From: an uncultured Prevotellaceae bacterium
Lineage (GTDB): Bacteria; Bacteroidota; Bacteroidia; Bacteroidales; Bacteroidaceae
Direction: 5' to 3'
Length of the DNA: 64,000 nucleotides
Assembly (NCBI GenBank): GCA_945865175.1
Contig: CAMBDA010000009.1
Span: forward strand, 19,866 to 83,865
Below the pieces are notes generated by a model. That model was not told the DNA's origin, made no database searches, and was given only the letters and a program-made list of their open reading frames with translations. Shown in pieces: positions 17,879-25,453 of the stretch (positions are counted from its first letter, which is position 1; every line of letters starts with the position of its first letter). Position numbers and translations under genes: made by a program.

Positions 17879-18406
17879 ATGAGGCTGCTGGGCAATCCAC
17901 TGGTGTGGCTGGTGCGTGTGCGTCATCGTTGCGGCTACGGTGTACATTCTCCTTTCGCTTTCCGTTTTATTACGGAGGTAATCTATGAGAACGCCCGTTT
18001 CTACCGCTATGCAACGCTCGACCGGCAGTTGAAACCATGGCAGTGGCTGCGCAGGCGTAAGGGGCTGCATCTGTTGTTGCGGCTGGCCAACTGGCAGCAG
18101 CCTGCCAGCATGGTGGTGCGGAACTGCTCCCTCCTGGAGCCGCTCTACTTGCAGGCGGGCTGCCAGCGGGCCGTCCTGTACGACAGCTATCCTGAGGGCG
18201 GAGTAGACCTCATCTGTCTGGGTAGCCCCGACGAGGAGGCCCTTTGCCACCTTCATCCGGGTACGCTCTTGCTACTCGACCGTCTGGACCGCCACAGGGA
18301 ATGGTTCGGGCGTCTGCCTTCGGTAGTGAGCTTTGATTTGGGTGATATGGGCATTGCCTTTTTCGACCCGCAGTATTATAAACAAGCTTATATTGTCAAC
18401 TTTTAA
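17879..18406 (+). CDS. short methyltransferase-like Bacteroidetes protein
   Basis: A 175-residue protein with no export signal. Its N-terminus GYGVHSPFAFRFITEVI matches the HSPF motif that opens a family of Bacteroidetes proteins annotated as SAM-dependent methyltransferases of about 230-250 residues. The glycine-rich SAM loop I would expect around residue 70-90 is not visible, and the protein is shorter than the family, so it may be a degenerate or repurposed member. It starts 9 nt after the GH3 gene. Function unknown. Confidence 0.55.
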   Translation: MRLLGNPLVWLVRVRHRCGYGVHSPFAFRFITEVIYENARFYRYATLDRQLKPWQWLRRRKGLHLLLRLANWQQPASMVVRNCSLLEPLYLQAGCQRAVLYDSYPEGGVDLICLGSPDEEALCHLHPGTLLLLDRLDRHREWFGRLPSVVSFDLGDMGIAFFDPQYYKQAYIVNF

Positions 18407-18429
18407 AACGATAATTAAACAGAACTGTT

Positions 18430-18993
18430 ATGGCAAAGAAATGTCCGGTATATACCCGCACAGGTGACAGTGGCACCACCAGTTTGGCCAGTGGTGAGCG
18501 CGTATCAAAGAACTGTACCAAACTGGAGGCTTATGGAACGGTGGATGAACTGAACAGCCACCTGGGCCTGCTGCTCACCTATGTAGATACGCCCGAGGAC
18601 CGCAGCCAGCTCCTCCGCAACCAGCATCTGTTGTTTGCTGTGGGAGCCAGCCTGGCTACATCTCCTTCCAACGGTCAGGCACCTCCTTGCATGCTCCTTC
18701 CCTCCCACGTTGCCAGCCTGGAGGAGGCGATTGATAGGGCCGCCGACGGACTCCCCAGCTGGCGTGGCTTCACGCTTCCTGGAGGTTGCCGTGCCGCAGC
18801 TGTGGCTGATGTGTGTCGTGTGGTGTGCCGCCGTGCAGAACGTCAGGTGTATGCCCTTTCAGAGATAGAGCCTGTGTCCCCGGAAATTCCTGTCTTCCTC
18901 AACCGTTTGAGCGACTATCTCTATGTTTTGTCCCGCCGATTGAACAATTTGGCTGGCATGGAGGAAAATTTGTGGACAAAAGTTAGTGAATAA
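18430..18993 (+). CDS. PduO-type cob(I)alamin adenosyltransferase
   Basis: A 187-residue ATP:corrinoid adenosyltransferase making adenosylcobalamin. The ATP-binding N-terminus YTRTGDSGTTSL and EAYGTVDELNSHLG, and the C-terminal R-AER-VYAL and LNRLSDYLYVLSRRLN, are the hallmark segments of the PduO/MMAB family. Expected to be a cytosolic trimer. Serves B12-dependent enzymes such as methylmalonyl-CoA mutase, which Bacteroidales use for propionate; none is in this window. It lies 23 nt after the previous gene. Confidence 0.9.
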   Translation: MAKKCPVYTRTGDSGTTSLASGERVSKNCTKLEAYGTVDELNSHLGLLLTYVDTPEDRSQLLRNQHLLFAVGASLATSPSNGQAPPCMLLPSHVASLEEAIDRAADGLPSWRGFTLPGGCRAAAVADVCRVVCRRAERQVYALSEIEPVSPEIPVFLNRLSDYLYVLSRRLNNLAGMEENLWTKVSE

Positions 18994-19006
18994 AGAAAAG
19001 AAATTG

Positions 19007-19014
19007 TATCTTTG
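19007..19014 (+). promoter_or_regulatory. -7 promoter box for the DUF2795 gene
   Basis: TATCTTTG followed by CG, 55 nt before the ATG at 19070; the -33 element is weak (a TTAG 20 bp upstream). Confidence 0.55.
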
Positions 19015-19069
19015 CGCTCCAAAATGTGGAAAAACGTAATGATTCATTAAAAAACAAATACCTACCACT

Positions 19070-19291
19070 ATGTATTGGACTTTGGAATTGGCTTCAAAAT
19101 TGGAAGATGCGCCTTGGCCCGCCACCAAGGAGGAACTCATTGACTATGCCACACGCAGTGGAGCACCCATGGAGGTGATAGAGAATCTGGAAGAGATAGA
19201 GGACGAAGGCGAGGTGTATGAGACCATTGAGGACCTCTGGCCCGACTATCCCACCAAGGAGGACTTCCTTTTCAACGAGGACGAGTACTAG
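19070..19291 (+). CDS. small acidic DUF2795 protein
   Basis: A 73-residue, strongly acidic cytosolic protein with the DUF2795 pattern common in Bacteroidetes: MYWTLELASKLEDAPWPATK, YATRSGAPMEVIENL and an Asp/Glu/Trp/Tyr-rich C-terminus (EDLWPDYPTKEDFLFNEDEY). Function is unknown. It has its own promoter and is closed by a strong hairpin, so it is probably transcribed alone. Confidence 0.8.
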   Translation: MYWTLELASKLEDAPWPATKEELIDYATRSGAPMEVIENLEEIEDEGEVYETIEDLWPDYPTKEDFLFNEDEY

Positions 19292-19302
19292 CAATCCATT
19301 CA

Positions 19303-19346
19303 GGGGGTGTCCTGCAGACCGGTATGCCAGTCTGAAGGACACCCCC
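19303..19346 (+). terminator. long G-rich hairpin after the DUF2795 gene
   Basis: GGGGGTGTCCT (19303-19313) pairs perfectly with AGGACACCCCC (19336-19346); CAGAC/GTCTG extends the stem inward. It is followed by an A run rather than a T run, so it is not a textbook terminator on the plus strand, but it could stop transcription or protect an mRNA end. A cousin lies at 45146-45184. Confidence 0.55.
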
Positions 19347-19405
19347 AAAAAAATATTCAGGGAAAAGGGCAATAAAAAGGACCGGGCCCCCGTTATATTA
19401 TCAGA

Positions 19406-20347
19406 ATGAGACGACTGTATTGCGTTGGACTGTGTATGCTTCTGGCAATGGCCTGCAGCGCACAATACGATGTGGCGTTTTCCAACTACTGGGCGCTACA
19501 GTCCTTCTACAATCCTGCAGCGACGGGGTTGGACGGCCGGCTGAACGTACAGGGAGCCTACAGCATGCAGATGGTGGGATTTGAAGATGCACCCGCCACC
19601 ATGTATGCAGGAGCCGACCTGCCTGTGTTTTTCCTCAATCCCAATCATGGAATGGGAGCAGGGTTTATGAACGACAAGGCAGGCATATTCAGCACCCAGC
19701 GGTTCTATCTACAATATGCTTACCATCTGCCGCTCCTGGGTGGTCGCTTCAGCATAGGTCTTCGGCCTGTAATGCTCAGTCAGGGACTGTCGGGTGCCGA
19801 CATCGACACCGAGGAGTCCAACGACCCTGCCTTCCCCACCTCTGACGTGAAGGGCACGGCTTTCGATTTGGATGCAGGCATCCGCTTCAGTTATCGCCAG
19901 ACATGGTATGTGGGTCTCAGTGCCATGCACTGTCTGTCTCCCACGGTGTCATTGGGTGACGACAAGAGCTATCAGGTGGAGATGGCTCCCACCCTCTACC
20001 TGACTGGAGGCTACCGCCTGCCTCTGCGCGACCGCCATTATGCGATTGCCACGGCTGCGGCTTTCCGCACCGATATGCAGGACTGGAGGGCCGATGTGAC
20101 AGCCCGCCTTCTCTATGAAGGCAGCAAACACAAGATGTACGGAGGCCTCTCGTACAGTCCTACACGTAGCGTCACGGTGCTGCTGGGTATTGATTTTCAT
20201 GGCATCAACGTGGGCTATGCCTACGAGATATATACGGGCGGCATTGGTGCGCTCCATGGCACCCATGAGTTGGTGCTGGGGTACCAGACCGACCTCAACC
20301 TCTTCAAGAAAGGAAAGAACAAACACAAGAGTGTGAGACTATTATAA
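19406..20347 (+). CDS. porP: T9SS outer-membrane protein PorP/SprF family
   Basis: A 313-residue beta-barrel of the PorP/SprF family, part of type IX secretion. A signal peptide ends at MACSA|QYD, the family start QYDVAFSNYWALQSFYNPAATG follows, and amphipathic strands fill the rest, including GMGAGFMNDKAGIFSTQRFYLQYAYHLPL. It is 10 nt upstream of gldK, the standard PorP-PorK-PorL-PorM-PorN order, so it belongs to the core locus rather than to an SprF partner of an adhesin. Confidence 0.9.
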   Translation: MRRLYCVGLCMLLAMACSAQYDVAFSNYWALQSFYNPAATGLDGRLNVQGAYSMQMVGFEDAPATMYAGADLPVFFLNPNHGMGAGFMNDKAGIFSTQRFYLQYAYHLPLLGGRFSIGLRPVMLSQGLSGADIDTEESNDPAFPTSDVKGTAFDLDAGIRFSYRQTWYVGLSAMHCLSPTVSLGDDKSYQVEMAPTLYLTGGYRLPLRDRHYAIATAAAFRTDMQDWRADVTARLLYEGSKHKMYGGLSYSPTRSVTVLLGIDFHGINVGYAYEIYTGGIGALHGTHELVLGYQTDLNLFKKGKNKHKSVRLL

Positions 20348-20357
20348 AAAAGGAGTT

Positions 20358-21809
20358 ATGAAGATACTAAAGACCATAAAATTACTGGCACTCACAGGCC
20401 TGATGGCTGGCCTTACGGCCTGCATGGGAACCTCTTCGGCCAATGCCACTGGCGGCGAGCTGACGGGCGTGCGTGGCACGTCCTACCAGGAACCCACTCC
20501 CTACGGCATGGTGGCGGTGAGCAAGGGTTCACTCAGGGTGGGCCTGGCAGAGAACGATACCCTGTGGGGGCTGGCCTTCCCTGCCCGCGACATCAGCGTG
20601 GACGGTTTTTGGATGGACGAGCATGAGGTGAGCAACGCCAAGTACCGTCAGTTTGTCAACTGGGTGCGTGACAGCATCATCCGCGAGCGTCTGGCCGACC
20701 CTGCCTATGGAGGAGACGAGACCTATAAGATAGAGGAAGACCGCGAGGGCAATCCTGTAACCCCCCATCTCAATTGGAGCAAACCCATCCCCTGGCGCAA
20801 AGCCAACGAGGATGAGATGCGTGCCATCGAGAGCGTTTATACCGTGCATCCTATCGACGGAACCAAGATGCTGGATGCCAGTCAGCTCAACTATCGTTAT
20901 GAGATATACGACTATGCCGCTGCTGCCCAGCGCCGCTACCGTCTCAATCCTGAGGAACGCGACCTCAATACCGACCACACCGTGAACACCGACCCTGTGA
21001 TGATTAGCAAGGATACGGCTTGGATTGACGATGACGGACGTATCGTGCGTCAGACTCTCACTCGTCAGCTTAGTGGGCCTTGGGATTTTCTCAATACTTA
21101 TATCGTGAACATTTACCCCGACACCACCTGCTGGGTGAACGATTTCCCCAATGCCGACAACGAACGTTACATGAAACTCTATTTCAGTAATCCTGCTTAT
21201 GACGACTATCCTGTGGTAGGCGTCACCTGGGAACAGGCCAATGCCTTCTGCGCCTGGCGTACCGATTATCTGATGAAGGGCCTTGGTGGCTATGCACGCC
21301 AGATACAGCGTTACCGCCTGCCTACCGAAATTGAATGGGAATATGCAGCTCGTGGAAAGGAGGGTAATCCCTTCCCTTGGGAGACCACCGAGGTGAAGAG
21401 TGACAAGGGGTGCTTCTATGCCAATTTCAAGCCCGACCGTGGCAACTACACCAAGGACGGCAGTCTTATCACCAGTCGGTGTGGCATCTTCAGTGCCAAT
21501 AGCAACGGCCTCTATGACATGGCCGGCAATGTGGCCGAATGGACCAGTACCGTGTATGTGGAATCGGGCGTGGAAAGCATGAGCGACATGAATCCTGAGC
21601 TCCGCTACAATGCAGCCAAGGAGGATCCTTACCGACTCAAGCGCAAGAGTGTGAGGGGAGGCAGCTGGAAAGACCCCGAAAGCCTTATCCGCAGCGCGTG
21701 GCGCAGCTATGAGTACCAGAACCAGCCCCGCTGCTATGTGGGCTTCCGCTGTGTGCGCACAATGATAAGCGACACCCGCGGCGCTGCATCCAAGGGCAGG
21801 AAGAAATAG
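20358..21809 (+). CDS. gldK: T9SS ring lipoprotein GldK/PorK
   Basis: A 483-residue lipoprotein (lipobox LTAC, Cys22) with a formylglycine-generating-enzyme (SUMF1) fold. This includes VDGFWMDEHEVSNAKYRQF at about 78-96, YRLPTEIEWEYAARG, NGLYDMAGNVAEWTS and the C-terminal VRGGSWKDPES and YVGFRCVR. PorK/GldK forms the periplasmic ring with PorN/GldN at the outer membrane. As in known GldK, this is taken to be structural rather than enzymatic. A long insertion (about 105-270) separates the N-terminal strand from the rest. An AGGAG sits 2 nt before the ATG. Confidence 0.93.
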   Translation: MKILKTIKLLALTGLMAGLTACMGTSSANATGGELTGVRGTSYQEPTPYGMVAVSKGSLRVGLAENDTLWGLAFPARDISVDGFWMDEHEVSNAKYRQFVNWVRDSIIRERLADPAYGGDETYKIEEDREGNPVTPHLNWSKPIPWRKANEDEMRAIESVYTVHPIDGTKMLDASQLNYRYEIYDYAAAAQRRYRLNPEERDLNTDHTVNTDPVMISKDTAWIDDDGRIVRQTLTRQLSGPWDFLNTYIVNIYPDTTCWVNDFPNADNERYMKLYFSNPAYDDYPVVGVTWEQANAFCAWRTDYLMKGLGGYARQIQRYRLPTEIEWEYAARGKEGNPFPWETTEVKSDKGCFYANFKPDRGNYTKDGSLITSRCGIFSANSNGLYDMAGNVAEWTSTVYVESGVESMSDMNPELRYNAAKEDPYRLKRKSVRGGSWKDPESLIRSAWRSYEYQNQPRCYVGFRCVRTMISDTRGAASKGRKK

Positions 21810-21867
21810 TCTATAAAGAACATATATATATCAACCATACATCAAATACAGAAAGGAAGGAATCACA

Positions 21868-22722
21868 ATGAACCCTATAGCCAAACTACAGAAATGGATG
21901 GATTCGCCCTCGGGCCAGGTATTCATGAACTATGCCTACAGTTGGGGCGCGGCCGTCGTCGTCCTGGGCACCCTGTTCAAACTCACTCATATCCCGGGAG
22001 CCAATCTCATGATGTTTATCGGTATGGGTACCGAGGTGTTTGTGTTTATCATCTCAGGATTTGAGAAGACCTACGAGAAATATGCCCAGCCCGAGGGCGA
22101 AGTCTCTCCTCAGCAGCCTAGAATAGTGGTGGCTGGAGGTGTACCTGCTGCCGAGGGCGAGGATGTGCCCGAGACCATTGTGCTGGGTGCTGCCGTGGCT
22201 GCATCTGCAGGAGGCAGTGCGTCTGTGTCCGCAGGTGCCGTGGCTCCTGAGGCTTTGGCCGCAGGCACGGGACTGAGTGCAGCCGCTGCCAATCTGGCGG
22301 CCGCAGGCCAGGCTGCTGCCGAGGCCCAGCTTGCATTGAGCCAGCTCAAGGGAGGGCAGGGTGTCAACCCTGACAGCATACGTGCCACAGACCCCGCCGA
22401 TATAGAGGAGGCCGTCACTAGCTATGCAGAGGAACTGAAGGCCCTCACCGAGGTGCTGGGCCGCGTGCGGGAGCAGGCAGCTCGTATGAGTACCGACAGC
22501 GAGGAAATGGAGAACCTCAACCGTACGCTCACGGGCATCGCCACTGTCTACGAATTGCAGTTGCGCAACATCAGCAAGCAGGTGAGCACCATCGAACAGA
22601 TTGACGAGCAGACGCGCCGCATGGCCCAGCAGATAGAGGAACTCAATAATGTGTACGCCCGAATGATACAGGCACTCACCGTGAACATGAACGTGCGCCC
22701 TGCGCAGAACCAGCAATCATAA
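21868..22722 (+). CDS. gldL: T9SS motor inner-membrane protein GldL/PorL
   Basis: A 284-residue inner-membrane protein. Two helices lie in the first 66 residues (about 22-40 and 46-64). TM2 carries Glu56 in FIGMGTEVFVF, matching the membrane glutamate thought to couple the proton motive force, and Lys38 and His41 lie near the end of TM1. The rest is cytosolic: an Ala/Gly/Pro-rich stretch (about 90-165) that is unusually long and low complexity, then a coiled coil (185-275). Pairs with GldM as the T9SS rotary motor. Twelve nt separate it from gldM. Confidence 0.93.
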   Translation: MNPIAKLQKWMDSPSGQVFMNYAYSWGAAVVVLGTLFKLTHIPGANLMMFIGMGTEVFVFIISGFEKTYEKYAQPEGEVSPQQPRIVVAGGVPAAEGEDVPETIVLGAAVAASAGGSASVSAGAVAPEALAAGTGLSAAAANLAAAGQAAAEAQLALSQLKGGQGVNPDSIRATDPADIEEAVTSYAEELKALTEVLGRVREQAARMSTDSEEMENLNRTLTGIATVYELQLRNISKQVSTIEQIDEQTRRMAQQIEELNNVYARMIQALTVNMNVRPAQNQQS

Positions 22723-22734
22723 ACCTCACCACCG

Positions 22735-24300
22735 ATGCCAATCAGAAAAAAACGCGTTTCCCCCCGCCAGAAGATGATCAACCTCATGTATCTGGTGCTG
22801 ATGGCCATGCTGGCGCTCAATGTCTCCAGCGATGTACTCAATGGCTTCTCGCTGGTGGAGGAAAGCCTCAACCGCACCACGGCCAATGCCACATCCACCA
22901 ACCAGGGCATCTATGCTAGTCTGGAGTCTCAGATGAAGGCCAATCCGGCCAAGGTGAAGCAGTGGTACGACAAGGCACAGCATGTGCGTCGCATGAGCGA
23001 TTCGCTCTATCAACTGGCCGAGGACCTCAAGGTGGCTATCGTGAAGAAGAGTGATGGCGAGGAGGGCGATGTCAACAATATCCGTAATCGCGAGGACCTG
23101 GAGGCCAGTACCCAGGTGATGCTGGCACCCCAGCGTGGCCGTGGCCGCGAGCTCTACAATGCAGTCAACAGCTACCGCGACCGCATTGTGAACATGGTCA
23201 CCGACACGGCCAAACGTAGCATTATCAGCAGCAATCTCAACACCGATGTGCCTCGCAAGGCTACTACATTGGGAAAGAACTGGGAGGAATATATGTTTGA
23301 AAATACACCTACGGCTGCAGCCGTCACGTTGCTCACAAAACTGCAGAGCGACGTACGTTATGCCGAGGGTGAAGTGCTTCACAATCTGGTGAGCAATGTG
23401 GACGTGAAGGACATTCGCGTAAACCAGTTGCAGGCCTATGTGATACCTAGTTCGCAGACCGTGGTGCAAGGAGGACGTTTCAGTGCACAGATTATCATGG
23501 CCGCTGTGGACACCACCAGCCGTCCCGCCATCTATGTGGGTGGTCAGCGGATAAAGGCCGACAATGGCCTCTTTGAAACTGTGTGCAGCCGCACGGGTGA
23601 TTTCACCCTGCAGGGCTACATGGAGATGACCGGCACCAACGGCGAAACTGTGCGGCGCGATTTCTCCCAGAAATATACGGTAGTGGCTCCTAGTGCCACT
23701 GTGAGTGCCGACATCATGAACGTCCTCTATGCAGGTTACGATAATCCTGTGAGCGTGAGCGTTCCCGGTGTCCCCAGCAGCCAGATATCGGCCACCATTT
23801 CGGACGGTACCCTCCAGCCTCGTGGCGATGGTCATTTTGTGGCCCGCCCTGCTACTGTGGGCAAGGACCTGCAAATCCAGGTAATGGCCCGCAATGAAGG
23901 CCGACAGCAGGTGATGGGGACCTACACCTTCCGTGTGCGTAAGTTGCCCGATCCCACTGCCTATCTTGCAATTACGGCAGATGATGGCAATGCTGCCCGC
24001 TACAAGGGAGGCAATATCAGCAAGCAGGCCCTGATGTCCGTGGATGGCCTTCATGCCGCCATCGACGACGGACTGCTCGATATCGAGTTCCGGGTGGGCG
24101 GCTTTGAAACGGTCTTTTACGATGCCATGGGCAATGCCGTTTCCTACATGAGCAACGGCTCCGCCTTTTCGGACCAGCAACGCGCCCAGATACGCACCCT
24201 CAGCCGCAACAAGCGCTTTTACATCACCAACATCCATGCCACCGGCCCCGATGGCATAGAGCGTACCCTCGACGGCGCTATGCAGGTAATCATCAATTAG
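22735..24300 (+). CDS. gldM: T9SS motor protein GldM/PorM
   Basis: A 521-residue protein with one N-terminal membrane helix (MINLMYLVLMAMLALNVSSD, about 14-33) and a large periplasmic part. The first periplasmic domain is helical (35-220), and then come beta-sandwich domains (about 225-520) such as VQGGRFSAQIIMAAVDTTSRP and AYLAITADDGNAARYKGGNIS. This is the shape of the GldM/PorM dimer that reaches from the motor to the GldK-GldN ring. The basic N-terminus PIRKKRVSPRQK precedes the helix, as in the family. Confidence 0.93.
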   Translation: MPIRKKRVSPRQKMINLMYLVLMAMLALNVSSDVLNGFSLVEESLNRTTANATSTNQGIYASLESQMKANPAKVKQWYDKAQHVRRMSDSLYQLAEDLKVAIVKKSDGEEGDVNNIRNREDLEASTQVMLAPQRGRGRELYNAVNSYRDRIVNMVTDTAKRSIISSNLNTDVPRKATTLGKNWEEYMFENTPTAAAVTLLTKLQSDVRYAEGEVLHNLVSNVDVKDIRVNQLQAYVIPSSQTVVQGGRFSAQIIMAAVDTTSRPAIYVGGQRIKADNGLFETVCSRTGDFTLQGYMEMTGTNGETVRRDFSQKYTVVAPSATVSADIMNVLYAGYDNPVSVSVPGVPSSQISATISDGTLQPRGDGHFVARPATVGKDLQIQVMARNEGRQQVMGTYTFRVRKLPDPTAYLAITADDGNAARYKGGNISKQALMSVDGLHAAIDDGLLDIEFRVGGFETVFYDAMGNAVSYMSNGSAFSDQQRAQIRTLSRNKRFYITNIHATGPDGIERTLDGAMQVIIN

Positions 24301-24373
24301 ATTTCCCGGAATTGCCGCCTACACTCCTAGAATAAGAAACAGTTCAAAACAAAACCATAAACCAGACAGCACA

Positions 24374-25429
24374 ATGAAGCGCATATACCTTCTCCTGCTT
24401 GCAGCATCGCTCCTCACACAGGTAGCTCATGCACAGCCCACCAAACGCCGCACCACTTCTACGGCTCAGCGCCAAGGCACCACGGCTCAGCGCCAGACCA
24501 CTACCGACCGTGCCACCCTTCAGTTCCCTACGGCAGCGGCCATGCCTGAGGATGTGGTGTGGAAGCGCGACATCTACCGCCAACTCGACCTGATGAAGGA
24601 TGCCAACGCTCCGCTCTATTATCCTGTGGAACCCCAGGGCCGTCAGGTGAACCTCTTCACCTATCTTTTCCGTCTGGTTCTCACGGGGCGTGCGCCTGCC
24701 TATGCCTACCAACTCGACGGCAACGAGTCGTTCGACGAGAAAAATCGTTTGGATGTGAAGAACCTGCTCGTGAGCAGGAAAATCTATTTCGAGGAGAAAG
24801 ACGGTGCGCTCCAGGTAGCCGACAGCGATGTGCCCAGCAGCGATGTCACCCGTTACTACATCAAGGAAAGCATTTATTTCGACCAGCGGGCAGGCACCTT
24901 CCGCACCCGCGTTACTGCCCTTTGCCCTGTGATGATGATCGGATCCAGTGAGTTTGATACTCAGGCCACCCCCTATCCTCTGTTTTGGATTCGCTACGAT
25001 GATGTGGCTTCCTGGCTATCCCGCCTTCCGCTCATGGGTAGCAATCTCAACAATGTGAACAGTCTCACTGCCGACGACTATTTCACTCTCAACCGCTATG
25101 ATGGGAAGATTTACAAGACCAACAACCTGCAGGGACGCCTGCTGGCAGCCACCGTACAGGGTGACGACACAGCCTCGCTGGCCCGCGAGCAGGCACGCAT
25201 AGAGCAGCAGCTCAAGGATTTTGAGGAGCACATCTGGGGGCATCGCCCCGACACCACCCATGTGGACAGCCTTGCCGATCCGGTCAAGGGTCAGGAGAGG
25301 AAATCCGCCAGTCGTGCCTCCTCTTCCTCACGCAGTCGCCGCAGCCAGGTTTCCTCGTCCAAGAGTAGCAAGGGCAGTAGCCAGAGCGCTTCGACTCCGC
25401 GTGTGAGTGCCCGCCGCCAGCGCCGCTGA
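24374..25429 (+). CDS. gldN: T9SS ring protein GldN/PorN
   Basis: A 351-residue periplasmic partner of GldK. A signal peptide ends near QVAHA|QPT, and the family core begins VVWKRDIYRQLDLMKDANAPLYYP and runs to about residue 290, with PLFWIRYDDVASWLSRLPL. The last 45 residues are a Ser/Arg-rich tail (SRASSSSRSRRSQVSSSKSS) that I do not know from GldN proteins. It is 73 nt after gldM and ends the T9SS unit; priA starts 24 nt later. Confidence 0.92.
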   Translation: MKRIYLLLLAASLLTQVAHAQPTKRRTTSTAQRQGTTAQRQTTTDRATLQFPTAAAMPEDVVWKRDIYRQLDLMKDANAPLYYPVEPQGRQVNLFTYLFRLVLTGRAPAYAYQLDGNESFDEKNRLDVKNLLVSRKIYFEEKDGALQVADSDVPSSDVTRYYIKESIYFDQRAGTFRTRVTALCPVMMIGSSEFDTQATPYPLFWIRYDDVASWLSRLPLMGSNLNNVNSLTADDYFTLNRYDGKIYKTNNLQGRLLAATVQGDDTASLAREQARIEQQLKDFEEHIWGHRPDTTHVDSLADPVKGQERKSASRASSSSRSRRSQVSSSKSSKGSSQSASTPRVSARRQRR

Positions 25430-25453
25430 CCTCTTCTCTTATCCCGCCGTCTC

